Source: Citrobacter sp. Marseille-Q6884
GTDB taxonomy: Bacteria > Pseudomonadota > Gammaproteobacteria > Enterobacterales > Enterobacteriaceae
Direction: 5' to 3'
DNA length: 64,000 nt
NCBI RefSeq assembly: GCF_945906775.1
Contig: NZ_CAMDRE010000002.1
Coordinates: forward strand, 1,488,001 to 1,552,000
The position numbers and the translations under genes are program-made. The notes under the pieces were generated by a model. That model saw nothing but the letters and a program-made list of their open reading frames with translations. It ran no database searches and was not told where the DNA came from. Below are positions 8,507 through 17,432 of this stretch, piece by piece; position 1 is the stretch's first letter; the number at the start of each line of letters is the position of its first letter.

Positions 8507-9337
8507 GTGGCGCGGATAAACCGAATCTCGATCACGCTCTGTGCTTTACTTTTTACGACACTGCCTTTTACGCCAATGGCTCATGCTTCCAAGCAAGCCC
8601 GGGCGACAACTACTGTTTCTCATTCCCTCAAAACGGTAGATAAAAAGAAAAGCTCAACAGCCAGTCAAAAAACAACAAAAACCAATCCAAAAACGGCAAA
8701 AAAAACCACCAGCAAAACCAGCAGTAAAATCGCTTCCTCATCCAAAAAACGCACCGCTACTCCGGCAAAGTCTACCAAAACCGCAAATCGACGTGGCAAA
8801 GTGGCGACAACGCAAACGGCAGCCGTTACCTGGACAGAGAAATGCACCCCGCGTAAAGGCCATAAACCGCGTTGTGTAAAAGTGAAAACGACAGCGCCGA
8901 CGGCGCTTGCTGATGTGCATAAAGTGAAAGTTCAAAAAGCGACCAAGACCGCCATGTCTACCCTGATGAACCAGATCGGTAAGCCTTACCGCTGGGGGGG
9001 AACGTCGCCAAGAACCGGCTTTGATTGCAGTGGTCTGGTGTACTACGCGTACAAAGATCTGGTGAAATTTCGCATTCCACGTACCGCCAATGAAATGTAC
9101 CACCTGCGTGACGCTGCGCCTATTGAACGCGGTGAGCTGAAAAACGGCGACCTGGTCTTCTTCCGTACACAGGGACGTGGCACCGCCGATCACGTTGGCG
9201 TCTATGTCGGCAATGGTAAATTTATCCAGTCACCGCGCAGTGGTCAGGAAATTCAAATCACCTCGCTGAGCGAAGATTACTGGCAGCGCCATTATGTTGG
9301 TGCTCGCCGCGTGATGACACCTAAAACAATTCGCTAA
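8507..9337 (+). CDS. mepH: Murein DD-endopeptidase MepH (NlpC/P60)
   Basis: Cleaves D-Ala-mDAP cross-links so that new murein can be inserted. A 276-aa protein starting with GTG (position 8507), giving (M)ARINRISI as in E. coli YdhO. A signal peptide runs to about residue 27 (TPMAHA/SK). A long Lys/Thr/Ser-rich low-complexity linker (about 35-105) is likely wall-associated. The C-terminal NlpC/P60 domain has catalytic Cys174 in GFDCSGLVYY, His in TADHVGVYVG and a third polar residue near QSPRSG. The linker is slightly longer than in E. coli. A strong terminator follows. Confidence 0.95.
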   Translation: MARINRISITLCALLFTTLPFTPMAHASKQARATTTVSHSLKTVDKKKSSTASQKTTKTNPKTAKKTTSKTSSKIASSSKKRTATPAKSTKTANRRGKVATTQTAAVTWTEKCTPRKGHKPRCVKVKTTAPTALADVHKVKVQKATKTAMSTLMNQIGKPYRWGGTSPRTGFDCSGLVYYAYKDLVKFRIPRTANEMYHLRDAAPIERGELKNGDLVFFRTQGRGTADHVGVYVGNGKFIQSPRSGQEIQITSLSEDYWQRHYVGARRVMTPKTIR

Positions 9338-9339
9338 AA

Positions 9340-9380
9340 ACTTACCCTACAGGAGATGCTGTAGGGTAAGTTCTTCTTTT
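9340..9380 (+). terminator. mepH terminator
   Basis: CTTACCCTACAG (9341-9352) pairs perfectly with CTGTAGGGTAAG (9359-9370), followed by TTCTTCTTTT. It lies directly after the mepH stop. Confidence 0.9.
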
Positions 9381-9414
9381 GCATAACCTTTCAATTTGCT
9401 ACCCTATCCTTACT

Positions 9415-9463
9415 CACAATGAGGCTATTGTGTGTACTCATATAAATAATAAGGAGAGAAGCA
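9415..9463 (+). promoter_or_regulatory. sodB leader: hairpin and RyhB-type target
   Basis: CACAAT-GAGGC-TATTGTG forms the conserved sodB 5' hairpin (9415-9431), followed by the AT-rich single strand with the SD (AATAAGGAGAGAAGC) before the ATG. In E. coli this stretch pairs with the iron-responsive small RNA RyhB with Hfq. The arrangement is conserved here, so iron-dependent control is inferred. Confidence 0.75.
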
Positions 9464-10045
9464 ATGTCGTTCGAATTACCTGCATTACCGTATGCCAAAG
9501 ATGCTCTGGTGCCGCACATTTCTGCTGAAACGCTGGAATACCACTATGGCAAACACCATCAAACCTACGTGACCAATCTGAACAATCTGATTAAAGGCAC
9601 GGCGTTTGAAGGCAAATCACTGGAAGAGATCGTACGTAGCTCTGAAGGTGGTGTCTTTAATAACGCAGCTCAGGTATGGAACCACACGTTCTACTGGAAC
9701 TGCCTGGCGCCAAACGCTGGCGGCGAACCGACCGGTAAACTGGCCGAAGCCATTGCAGCATCGTTTGGTAGCTTCGCGGATTTTAAAGCGCAATTCACCG
9801 ATGCCGCTATCAAGAACTTCGGCTCTGGCTGGACCTGGCTGGTAAAAGGGGCTGATGGCAAACTGGCTATCGTTTCCACCTCTAACGCGGGTACGCCACT
9901 GACAACTGATGCGACGCCGCTGATGACCGTTGACGTATGGGAACACGCCTACTACATCGACTATCGCAATGCCCGTCCTGGCTACCTGGAACATTTCTGG
10001 GCGCTGGTTAACTGGGAATTTGTTGCGAAGAACTTCGCTGCGTAA
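9464..10045 (+). CDS. sodB: Iron superoxide dismutase SodB
   Basis: Cytoplasmic Fe-SOD of 193 aa. Metal ligands are His27 (EYHYGKHH), the His of VWNHTFYW, and Asp/His of DVWEHAYYID. The Gln in NAAQVWNH is the position that marks the Fe rather than the Mn type. Strong SD (AGGAGAG). It is preceded by the conserved leader hairpin and followed by its own terminator, so it is monocistronic. With sodC in the same window, both periplasmic and cytoplasmic superoxide are covered. Confidence 0.97.
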   Translation: MSFELPALPYAKDALVPHISAETLEYHYGKHHQTYVTNLNNLIKGTAFEGKSLEEIVRSSEGGVFNNAAQVWNHTFYWNCLAPNAGGEPTGKLAEAIAASFGSFADFKAQFTDAAIKNFGSGWTWLVKGADGKLAIVSTSNAGTPLTTDATPLMTVDVWEHAYYIDYRNARPGYLEHFWALVNWEFVAKNFAA

Positions 10046-10052
10046 ATATGAC

Positions 10053-10082
10053 AACGCAGAAGGGACTCCCTTCTGCGTTTTA
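10053..10082 (+). terminator. sodB terminator
   Basis: AACGCAGAAGGG pairs with CCCTTCTGCGTT around a 3-nt loop and ends in a T-rich stretch. It sits 8 bp after the sodB stop, just before the convergent ydhP stop. Confidence 0.88.
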
Positions 10083-10088
10083 GCGTGA

Positions 10089-11258
10089 TTAGCTTGCGGC
10101 AGTACAGACTTCTTCGGGTTGTCTTCTCGCCGAAATAAAGACCAGCAATAAAGCCAGCCCTGCCACAATCGCCCCCATCACCGGAACAAAACTGTAGCCT
10201 AAGCCGCCAGAAATCACCGCACCGCCCGCGGCCGCACCCAGCGCATTCCCCAGATTAAATGCGCCAATATTGACTGATGAAGAGAGCCCTGGCGCTTCAC
10301 TGGCAACGCGCATTACGCGCATCTGCAACGGCGGAACGACGGCAAACGTGGCCGCGCCCCACACCACCATACTGATGGCAGCGCCCAACTCGTTACGCGC
10401 CAGAAACGGAATCGCCAGCATAATAACCATCAGCAACAGCAAAAATCCTTTCAGCGTGCCATTCACCGAACGGTCCGCCAGTCGCCCACCCAGATAGTTA
10501 CCGATGGAAAACCCGACGCCTATCAGCACCAGCATGCCGGTCACAAAGGCGGGGGTTGCATGGGTGATACTGTGCAACACCGGCGAAATGTAGGTATAGA
10601 GGGTGAACATCGCGCCGGCCCCCAGTACGGTGGTGAGAAGCGCGGATAACACTTGCGGGCGCAGTAATACGGCAAGTTCTTTGCGCACATCGGGCCGCTC
10701 TCCCGCCCCGCCTTTGGGGAGTGAGAAGAACAGACTGACCATCGCGATAACACCCAGACCGGCTGTCGCCATAAACGACATACGCCAGCCGATAGTTTCA
10801 CCGAGCCAGGTCGCGGCAGGAACGCCGCCAATATTGGCAATGGTTAATCCCATAAACATGGTCGCGACTGCGCTGGCCTGCTTGTGCTTTGGCACAACAC
10901 TTGCCGCCACAACGGAACCGAGCCCAAAAAACGCCCCATGGTTAAGACTGGTCAAGATACGCGACAACATAAGCGTGGTGTAGTCCGGCGATATTGCCGA
11001 AAGCACATTGCCCAGCGTAAAAATCGCCATCAGAAAAATGAGCGCATTGCGACGCGCACGATGCGAAAGCAGTAATGTCATCAGCGGCGCGCCAATCATC
11101 ACCCCCACCGCGTAGGCGCTAATTAGCATCCCCGCCGCAGGAATGGAGACATCCACGCCCCTGGCGATGACGGGCAATAATCCCATAGGGGAAAATTCAG
11201 TCGTGCCAATACCAAACGCACCAATTGCCAGCGCCAATAAGGGATAATTTATTTTCAT
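10089..11258 (-). CDS. ydhP: MFS transporter YdhP (AraJ-type)
   Basis: A 389-aa major-facilitator transporter of the AraJ/YdhP type with about twelve hydrophobic segments. I set the start at the ATG at 11258 (MKINYPLLALAIGAFGIG), which matches E. coli YdhP; the frame is open a further 19 codons upstream, but those residues (LLHSYRVSCHG) are not family-like. The opening motif GIGTTEFSPMGLLP is characteristic of this drug/arabinose-efflux branch. Substrate unknown. Convergent with sodB. Confidence 0.94.
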   Translation of the reverse strand: MKINYPLLALAIGAFGIGTTEFSPMGLLPVIARGVDVSIPAAGMLISAYAVGVMIGAPLMTLLLSHRARRNALIFLMAIFTLGNVLSAISPDYTTLMLSRILTSLNHGAFFGLGSVVAASVVPKHKQASAVATMFMGLTIANIGGVPAATWLGETIGWRMSFMATAGLGVIAMVSLFFSLPKGGAGERPDVRKELAVLLRPQVLSALLTTVLGAGAMFTLYTYISPVLHSITHATPAFVTGMLVLIGVGFSIGNYLGGRLADRSVNGTLKGFLLLLMVIMLAIPFLARNELGAAISMVVWGAATFAVVPPLQMRVMRVASEAPGLSSSVNIGAFNLGNALGAAAGGAVISGGLGYSFVPVMGAIVAGLALLLVFISARRQPEEVCTAAS

Positions 11259-11407
11259 ACATCGACTCCATAACGTCGAGCCGTGGCACGACACCCGATA
11301 AGAGTGCAAAAGCATGACATTGATCGCAAAAATAATAAAGTTAACAAAACTGCAAAAGACTTTTGCTTATTCGCAAACAATAGGAGGGAAAGACAAACAG
11401 GTGGGAT

Positions 11408-11427
11408 GAGGGAGAGCGTTCTCCCTC
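11408..11427 (-). terminator. Possible terminator for ynhF
   Basis: GAGGGAGA-GCGT-TCTCCCTC, a perfect 8-bp stem 8 bp beyond the ynhF stop. The downstream tail on the minus strand is only moderately T-rich, so strength is uncertain. Confidence 0.5.
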
Positions 11428-11435
11428 GGGATAAA

Positions 11436-11525
11436 TCAATGCAGTGCCGCGGTCAAACCACCCGCTACAATCAGACCCAGAACAATAATGGTGGTGACTA
11501 ACGAAAATTTCAGATCGGTGCTCAT
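11436..11525 (-). CDS. ynhF: Small membrane protein YnhF (29 aa)
   Basis: A 29-codon gene reading MSTDLKFSLV then a single hydrophobic helix (TTIIVLGLIVAGGL) and ending TAALH. It matches the E. coli small inner-membrane protein YnhF, with one difference I can see (AGG where I recall AVG). A good SD (AGGAGAAA) is 7 bp before the ATG. It lies between ydhP and purR as in E. coli. YnhF is reported as a stress-responsive small membrane protein of unknown function. Confidence 0.93.
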   Translation of the reverse strand: MSTDLKFSLVTTIIVLGLIVAGGLTAALH

Positions 11526-11762
11526 CAAGTTTTCTCCTTTTTATTCCCACACAAAAAGTGATATTGCGCATTTTTGCACACTTGAACGCAAAAATCTCTC
11601 ACGATTTATATTGATAACTGCTTTTAACTCTTCCCCTTTTCGTTAAGATCAGACAAAATTCGACGCTTACTTGATTAGCGTACCGGCCATTGACCCCTTT
11701 CTGACGTTCCGTGTCGTTTTCCCGGCGTGCCGCAACCCTGACGTTGTGGTCAGGGTGTTTAA

Positions 11763-11778
11763 AGGCAAACGTTTACCT
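11763..11778. promoter_or_regulatory. PurR operator O1 of purR
   Basis: AGGCAAACGTTTACCT matches the PurR consensus core CAAACGTTT, 45 bp before the purR ATG. PurR is known to autoregulate from this upstream site plus a second within its coding sequence. Confidence 0.85.
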
Positions 11779-11822
11779 GGAGTATTCTCAGGAGCTTAGG
11801 ATATGGTCTGGAGTGAGATGTA

Positions 11823-12848
11823 ATGGCAACAATTAAAGATGTAGCGAAGCGAGCAAACGTTTCCACTACAACCGTATCACACGTAATTAACAAGACGCGT
11901 TTTGTCGCGGAAGAAACCCGTAATGCTGTCTGGGCGGCGATTAAAGAGCTGCACTACTCCCCCAGCGCAGTAGCGCGCAGCCTGAAGGTGAATCACACCA
12001 AATCGATCGGCTTGCTGGCGACCAGTAGTGAAGCGGCCTACTTCGCTGAAATTATCGAAGCCGTCGAAAAAAATTGCTTCCAGAAAGGCTATACGCTGAT
12101 TCTGGGCAACGCATGGAATAGCCTCGAAAAACAGCAGGCATATCTCTCCATGATGGCGCAAAAGCGCGTGGATGGCCTGCTGGTCATGTGCTCTGAGTAC
12201 CCGGAGTCCCTGCTTTCCATGCTCGAAGAGTATCGCCATATTCCTATGGTCGTTATGGACTGGGGCGAGGCCAAAGCCGATTTTACCGATACCGTCATTG
12301 ATAACGCCTTCGAAGGTGGTTATATGGCAGGTCGGTACCTGATTGAGCGCGGCCACCGTGAGATTGGCGTGATCCCTGGCCCGATGGAGCGCAACACCGG
12401 CGCGGGTCGTCTGGCTGGCTTTATGAAAGCCATGGAAGAAGCGCTGATTAAAGTGCCGGAAAACTGGATTGTCCAGGGCGATTTCGAGCCTGAATCAGGT
12501 TACCGCGCGATGCAGCAAATCCTCTCTCAGTCCCACCGTCCGACAGCGGTCTTTTGTGGCGGGGATATTATGGCCATGGGCGCGCTTTGCGCCGCTGACG
12601 AGATGGGTTTACGCGTTCCGCAGGATGTGTCGTTGATCGGTTACGATAACGTGCGCAACGCGCGCTTCTTCACGCCAGCATTGACCACCATTCATCAGCC
12701 AAAAGATTCACTCGGCGAAACGGCCTTTAACATGCTGTTAGACCGTATCGTGAATAAGCGCGAAGAGTCGCAGTCCATCGAGGTGCACCCGCGCCTGGTT
12801 GAACGTCGCTCCGTTGCTGACGGTCCGTTCCGCGATTATCGTCGTTAA
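11823..12848 (+). CDS. purR: Purine repressor PurR (LacI family)
   Basis: Represses purine and pyrimidine biosynthesis genes with hypoxanthine or guanine as corepressor. A 341-aa LacI-type protein. The N-terminal helix-turn-helix is at residues 2-25 (ATIKDVAKRANVSTTTVSHV), followed by the hinge helix (SPSAVARSLK) and two periplasmic-binding-like subdomains (GLLATSSEAAYF; FCGGDIMAMGAL; LIGYDNVRNARFF). Length equals E. coli PurR. Two operators, at 11763 and at 11851 inside the gene, indicate autoregulation. Confidence 0.97.
   Translation: MATIKDVAKRANVSTTTVSHVINKTRFVAEETRNAVWAAIKELHYSPSAVARSLKVNHTKSIGLLATSSEAAYFAEIIEAVEKNCFQKGYTLILGNAWNSLEKQQAYLSMMAQKRVDGLLVMCSEYPESLLSMLEEYRHIPMVVMDWGEAKADFTDTVIDNAFEGGYMAGRYLIERGHREIGVIPGPMERNTGAGRLAGFMKAMEEALIKVPENWIVQGDFEPESGYRAMQQILSQSHRPTAVFCGGDIMAMGALCAADEMGLRVPQDVSLIGYDNVRNARFFTPALTTIHQPKDSLGETAFNMLLDRIVNKREESQSIEVHPRLVERRSVADGPFRDYRR
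11851..11866. promoter_or_regulatory. PurR operator O2 inside purR
   Basis: GAGCAAACGTTTCCAC keeps the CAAACGTTT core, within codons 10-15 that encode the recognition-helix region. This intragenic site corresponds to the second autoregulatory operator known in E. coli. Confidence 0.75.
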
Positions 12849-12853
12849 GCGTA

Positions 12854-13777
12854 CTATGCGGGAGTCTCTTCAGGCTCCCGCAACCACTCTTTATTCAGCG
12901 TTTCGCTATCCCCCAGATAATCCAACAGCCAGCTTAATGCCGGTGACATATCGTTTTGTTGCCAGGTCAGGCAACAGGCGGCATCAGGGAAGGGATTTTC
13001 AAGCTGTAACGCAACCCACTTGCCGCTATCGATCCACGGTTTCGCAAAATGCGTCGGCACCATACCCACACACAGCCCCGCCGATAAACAGGTCGCCGAA
13101 GATTCCCAGTCAGGCACCACAACGCGCTTTTGGTTATCAAGCAGCCAGGTGATTCGCTTCGGTAATGTGCGGGAGGTGTCTTCGCGCACCAACGACGGCC
13201 AGTTGCGCAACGTATCGTCACTGAGCGGTCCGGGAAGCGAGGCCAACGGATGATGACTTGCCACCACACAACTCCAGCTCAGCATTCCCATATCGCGAAA
13301 CGTGTAACGTTCCCCCACCGGGATCGCCTGCGTGGCGCCGATAGCCAGTTCAACGCGACCATCAGAGAGTGCATCCCAGACGCCGTTAAACACCTCCTGG
13401 AACACCAGCAGTTCCACATCATCAAAGTGACGATAAAAATCCACAATCATTTGTCGGGTTCGTTCTGGCCGAACAATATTGTCTACCGCAATCGCCAACT
13501 GCCCTCGCCAGCCATTGGCGATTTGTTGACATTGCTGACGTGTGATCTGCATTTTTTTGATAACAGACCGACCCTCTTTTAAAAACCATACACCCGCAGG
13601 CGTTAATTCCACATCCCGATGACGTCGTTCGAAAAGCGGCACAGCAAGCCACTCTTCCAGTTGGCGCACGGTATAACTCACCGCGGAGGGTACACGGTGC
13701 AACTCCTGCGCAGCCGAACTAAAGCTTCCGTTACGCGCCACAGCATCAACCACTTCAAGTGAATATTCTGACCACAT
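12854..13777 (-). CDS. ydhB: LysR-type regulator YdhB
   Basis: A 307-aa LysR-type regulator. The N-terminal winged helix (residues 5-60) reads SLEVVDAVARNGSFSSAAQELHR, then VPSAVSYTVRQLEEWL and LFERRHRDVELT. The effector domain starts near residue 90 (QLAIAVDNIVRP). It is divergent from ydhC across a 111-bp promoter region, the usual arrangement for a LysR regulator and its target. My recollection is that E. coli YdhB controls ydhC in response to a purine nucleoside; I cannot verify that here. Confidence 0.93.
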   Translation of the reverse strand: MWSEYSLEVVDAVARNGSFSSAAQELHRVPSAVSYTVRQLEEWLAVPLFERRHRDVELTPAGVWFLKEGRSVIKKMQITRQQCQQIANGWRGQLAIAVDNIVRPERTRQMIVDFYRHFDDVELLVFQEVFNGVWDALSDGRVELAIGATQAIPVGERYTFRDMGMLSWSCVVASHHPLASLPGPLSDDTLRNWPSLVREDTSRTLPKRITWLLDNQKRVVVPDWESSATCLSAGLCVGMVPTHFAKPWIDSGKWVALQLENPFPDAACCLTWQQNDMSPALSWLLDYLGDSETLNKEWLREPEETPA

Positions 13778-13888
13778 ACTCTGCCTACAAAAAATTTGAA
13801 ACCAGTAAACAAATATTAGCGTTTCACAGCGAGAATTACACTCACTACACTCTGCGGCACTGTATTACTGCTAAAAAGAGAAACAATT

Positions 13889-15094
13889 ATGCAACCTGGA
13901 AAAGGGTTTTTAGTCTGGCTGGCCGGTCTTAGCGTGCTCGGCTTTCTGGCAACGGATATGTATTTGCCCGCCTTTGCTGCTATTCAGTCCGATCTGCAAA
14001 CCCCTGCGTCTGCCGTCAGCGCCAGCCTGAGTCTGTTCTTAGCCGGTTTTGCCGTCGCGCAACTTCTGTGGGGGCCACTCTCCGACCGCTACGGTCGCAA
14101 GCCGATTTTGCTGCTGGGTTTATCCATCTTCGCGCTGGGAAGTCTGGGCATGTTATGGGTTGAAAACGCCACAGGTCTGTTGGTACTGCGCTTTATCCAG
14201 GCCGTTGGCGTCTGCGCCGCGTCGGTTATCTGGCAGGCACTGGTTACCGACTATTATCCGTCTCATAAAGTAAACCGTATCTTTGCCACGATTATGCCGC
14301 TGGTGGGCTTATCTCCTGCCCTCGCGCCATTATTAGGGAGCTGGATCCTGGTGCATTTTTCCTGGCAGGCCATTTTTGCCACGCTGTTTGCCATTACATT
14401 AATCCTGATGCTGCCCGCCCTGCGGTTAAAACCGACCTCTCAGGCGCGTGACGATAGTCAGGATAAATTGACGTTTGCGACCCTGTTACGTTCCCAAACA
14501 TACCGCGGAAATGTACTGATTTATGCGGCCTGCTCCGCCAGTTTTTTTGCGTGGTTAACAGGTTCCCCCTTTATTCTGAGTGAAATGGGTTATAGCCCGG
14601 CAGTGATTGGCCTGAGCTATGTTCCACAGACGATCGCCTTTTTGATTGGTGGCTACGGCTGCCGTGCCGCGTTGCAAAAATGGCAGGGTCGTCAGCTGTT
14701 GCCGTGGTTACTCATCCTGTTCGCCGTGAGCGTCATTGCGACCTGGGCGACCGGCTTTATTCGCCACGTTTCACTGACCGAAATTTTGATCCCATTCTGT
14801 GTGATGGCCATCGCGAACGGGGCAATCTACCCGATCGTCGTCGCCCAGGCATTACGTCCGTTTCCGCAGGCAACAGGACGTGCAGCCGCGTTACAGAACA
14901 CGCTGCAGCTCGGGTTATGCTTCCTGGCAAGCCTGGTGGTGTCGTGGTTAATCAGCACCCCGCTGCTGACGACCACCAGCGTCATGCTGGCAACGGTATT
15001 CCTGGCCGCGCTGGGCTACAAAATGCAGTCACAGCAAGAAAGTGATGATCTGACAGACGAAAGTGCGCATATTGCCCATGGTGAGTCGCACTAA
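13889..15094 (+). CDS. ydhC: MFS drug-resistance-type transporter YdhC
   Basis: A 401-aa major-facilitator transporter of the Bcr/CflA branch, twelve hydrophobic segments. Motif A (LWGPLSDRYGRKPILL) lies between segments 2 and 3, and the opening FLATDMYLPAFAAIQSDL is the Bcr/CflA signature. It is divergent from the LysR regulator YdhB, its probable controller, and lies beside purR. Efflux of purine nucleosides has been suggested for E. coli YdhC; the sequence alone shows only the drug:H+ antiporter family. Confidence 0.93.
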   Translation: MQPGKGFLVWLAGLSVLGFLATDMYLPAFAAIQSDLQTPASAVSASLSLFLAGFAVAQLLWGPLSDRYGRKPILLLGLSIFALGSLGMLWVENATGLLVLRFIQAVGVCAASVIWQALVTDYYPSHKVNRIFATIMPLVGLSPALAPLLGSWILVHFSWQAIFATLFAITLILMLPALRLKPTSQARDDSQDKLTFATLLRSQTYRGNVLIYAACSASFFAWLTGSPFILSEMGYSPAVIGLSYVPQTIAFLIGGYGCRAALQKWQGRQLLPWLLILFAVSVIATWATGFIRHVSLTEILIPFCVMAIANGAIYPIVVAQALRPFPQATGRAAALQNTLQLGLCFLASLVVSWLISTPLLTTTSVMLATVFLAALGYKMQSQQESDDLTDESAHIAHGESH

Positions 15095-15136
15095 TCATTG
15101 TCGAGAACAATTAATTAGTCCGCTAACATTTTTCAG

Positions 15137-15165
15137 TTGAGTCGCTCAAAATTCAGGCTTATACT
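15137..15165 (+). promoter_or_regulatory. Distal sigma-70 promoter of cfa
   Basis: TTGAGT (15137-15142), a 17-bp spacer and TATACT (15160-15165). Transcription from about 15172 gives a leader of roughly 210 nt, as known for the distal cfa promoter of E. coli, where small RNAs act on the long leader. Confidence 0.7.
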
Positions 15166-15203
15166 GATTTCCGGTTGTTAATAAAACGATAATTTTCTGT
15201 ATT

Positions 15204-15228
15204 AACGGGAACATGAATGTTCCCGTTT
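15204..15228 (+). other. Strong hairpin in the long cfa leader
   Basis: AACGGGAACAT and ATGTTCCCGTT form an 11-bp perfect stem separated by two nucleotides, followed by TTCTCC. It lies downstream of the distal cfa promoter and about 110 bp after ydhC. It could end ydhC transcripts or be a structural element of the long cfa leader. Confidence 0.6.
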
Positions 15229-15336
15229 CTCCACGGATGGCCTTTTCGGTAAGGGTTCCTCCCTTCCTCTGTTCTACGTCGGATTTTAGATTCGCGGATT
15301 AATTCCGTGAGATTTCTCACAAAGCCTAAAAAGCGT

Positions 15337-15343
15337 CTACGCT
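15337..15343 (+). promoter_or_regulatory. Proximal sigma-S type -10 of cfa
   Basis: TCTACGCT resembles the sigma-S extended -10 (CTAYRCT). Initiation would be near 15350, about 33 nt before the ATG, the known position of the stationary-phase cfa promoter. Confidence 0.65.
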
Positions 15344-15382
15344 GTTTTAAGGTTCTGATCGCCGACCAGTGATGGAGAAGCT

Positions 15383-16531
15383 ATGAGTTCATCGTGTATA
15401 GAAGATGTCAGCGTACCGGATGATGACTGGTACCGAATTACCAGTGAATTATTAAGCCGCGCAGGTATTACCATTAATGGCGCTGCGCCAGCCGATATTC
15501 GCGTTAAAAACCCCCATTTCTTTAAGCGCGTGCTACAAGATGGATCGCTGGGTTTAGGTGAGAGCTATATGGATGGCTGGTGGGAGTGCGACCGGCTGGA
15601 TATGTTTTTTAATAATGTCTTACGCGCCAATCTTGAAAGCCAACTCCCCCGTCATTTTAAAGACACTTTGCGTATAGCAACGGCACGCCTTTTCAATTTA
15701 CAAACCCAAAAACGTGCGTGGGTGGTCGGAAAAGAACACTACGATCTCGGCAACGATCTCTTCACTCGCATGCTCGACCCCTATATGCAATATTCTTGCG
15801 CCTACTGGAAAGAGGCCACAACCCTTGAGTCAGCCCAGCAAGCGAAGCTAAAAATGATTTGCGAAAAATTGCAGCTTAAGCCGGGAATGCGGGTACTCGA
15901 TATTGGCTGCGGCTGGGGAGGCTTGTCACAGTTCATGGCGTCACAATACGGCGTCAGCGTGGTCGGCGTAACGATTTCTGCAGAGCAGCAGAAAATGGCG
16001 CAAGCACGCTGCGAAGGGCTGGACGTTACTATTTTGCTGCAGGACTATCGCGACCTGAACGATCAATTCGACCGCATTGTCTCCGTCGGGATGTTTGAAC
16101 ATGTCGGGCCGAAAAATTACAGCACCTATTTTAAAGTGGTCGATCGCAATTTGAAGCCAGACGGTCTCTTTTTGCTGCACAGCATCGGTTCCAGAAAAAC
16201 CGACAACAATGTGGATCCGTGGATCAATAAATATATCTTCCCGAACGGCTGCTTGCCGTCGGTTCGCCAGATTGCGAAAGCCAGTGAGCCGCATTTTGTG
16301 ATGGAAGACTGGCACAACTTTGGCGCAGATTACGACACCACGCTAATGGCCTGGCATGCGCGTTTTATGGCGACGTGGCCAGAAATTGCGGATAACTATA
16401 CGGAGCGTTTTAAACGGATGTTCAGTTATTACCTGAACGCCTGTGCCGGTGCGTTCCGCGCCCGCGACATTCAGCTTTGGCAGGTACTTTTTTCACGCGG
16501 GGTCGAACACGGGCTGCGCGTTCCCCGCTAG
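15383..16531 (+). CDS. cfa: Cyclopropane-fatty-acid synthase
   Basis: Methylenates cis double bonds of phospholipid acyl chains with S-adenosylmethionine on entry to stationary phase and in acid. The 382-aa length is that of E. coli Cfa. N-terminal lipid-binding domain about 1-110 (LGLGESYMDGWWECDRLD). SAM-binding motif VLDIGCGWGGL near residue 172. Active-site region SYCAYW-type (SCAYWKEA) and the conserved GMFEHVGPKNY; the C-terminal segment RFKRMFSYYLNACAGAFRARD is also conserved. Two promoters precede it. Cytosolic, acting at the inner membrane. Confidence 0.97.
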   Translation: MSSSCIEDVSVPDDDWYRITSELLSRAGITINGAAPADIRVKNPHFFKRVLQDGSLGLGESYMDGWWECDRLDMFFNNVLRANLESQLPRHFKDTLRIATARLFNLQTQKRAWVVGKEHYDLGNDLFTRMLDPYMQYSCAYWKEATTLESAQQAKLKMICEKLQLKPGMRVLDIGCGWGGLSQFMASQYGVSVVGVTISAEQQKMAQARCEGLDVTILLQDYRDLNDQFDRIVSVGMFEHVGPKNYSTYFKVVDRNLKPDGLFLLHSIGSRKTDNNVDPWINKYIFPNGCLPSVRQIAKASEPHFVMEDWHNFGADYDTTLMAWHARFMATWPEIADNYTERFKRMFSYYLNACAGAFRARDIQLWQVLFSRGVEHGLRVPR

Positions 16532-16573
16532 GTCACTCATGCCCCCGCACACGACGGGGGCGATCATTTCGGC

Positions 16574-17215
16574 TTACGCCTCGTCCGTTAATTTACTGAC
16601 TGCGCTTTCACGTGCCGCCAGCACACGCTCAACGGTATCGACAACCGCCTGCGTTTGAGGATCGATTTCGATATTCACCCGCGCACCCAGTTTTTTCTTG
16701 CCCAGCGTCGTGCGCTCTAGCGTTTCCGGGATTAAATGCACGCAAAAGCGCGTCGGCGTCACTTCACCCACCGTCAGGCTAATACCATCAATACCGATGA
16801 ATCCTTTGTACAGGATATATTTCATCAGCGAGGGATCCTGAACCTTAAACCATATCTGACGGTTATTCTCGGAGGTCAGAATCTTCGACACTTCAGCGGT
16901 CGTCATAATATGACCGGACATTAAATGCCCACCGATCTCATCACTGAATTTGGCGGCACGCTCAACGTTGACCCAGTCACCGACCTTCAGGTCACCGAGA
17001 TTGGTGATACGCAGCGTTTCTTTCATCAGGTCGAAGCTGATGTGGTTGCCGTTTATTTCCGTCACGGTCAGACAACACCCGTTATGTGCAACCGATGCGC
17101 CTGTCTCCAGCGCATCCAGCATGTATTCAGGTAACTCCACTACATGCGTGCGAAAATTAGGTTTTTCATCAATAGACACCAGTTTCGCGGTGCCCTGCAC
17201 AATACCCGTAAACAT
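16574..17215 (-). CDS. ribE: Riboflavin synthase alpha chain
   Basis: Dismutates two 6,7-dimethyl-8-ribityllumazines to riboflavin (last step of the pathway; called ribC in some E. coli annotations). 213 aa from the ATG at 17215; an in-frame ATG 7 codons upstream (SSGVTG) was rejected because the conserved N-terminus MFTGIVQGTAKLV is required for trimerisation. Two lumazine-binding barrels are visible, each with its G-G/C-L-T-V signature (HNGCCLTV, GIDGISLTV). No FMN riboswitch is apparent upstream. Convergent with cfa. Confidence 0.96.
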   Translation of the reverse strand: MFTGIVQGTAKLVSIDEKPNFRTHVVELPEYMLDALETGASVAHNGCCLTVTEINGNHISFDLMKETLRITNLGDLKVGDWVNVERAAKFSDEIGGHLMSGHIMTTAEVSKILTSENNRQIWFKVQDPSLMKYILYKGFIGIDGISLTVGEVTPTRFCVHLIPETLERTTLGKKKLGARVNIEIDPQTQAVVDTVERVLAARESAVSKLTDEA

Positions 17216-17432
17216 ACCCGTCACTCCTGAACTCAATTAATACATCTCTGCCCAGCACAATAGCAGGTGGAAATAGAGGTTGCCAGCGATGCGCCCCCCT
17301 CACCTGTTTTTTCACTGGAGAATTACTTATTAGTCGCTACAATAGATTGAAATTCCCCCTGTATTTTCTTCTTGCTGCCATATAAGGCGGCTTTTTTAGT
17401 CTCTCAAATAACAACAATATAGTGGTGTTCAC

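Noticed and set aside
17216..17432. FMN riboswitch before ribE
   Set aside because: The gap lacks the conserved RFN-element segments; in enterics the FMN riboswitch is linked to ribB.
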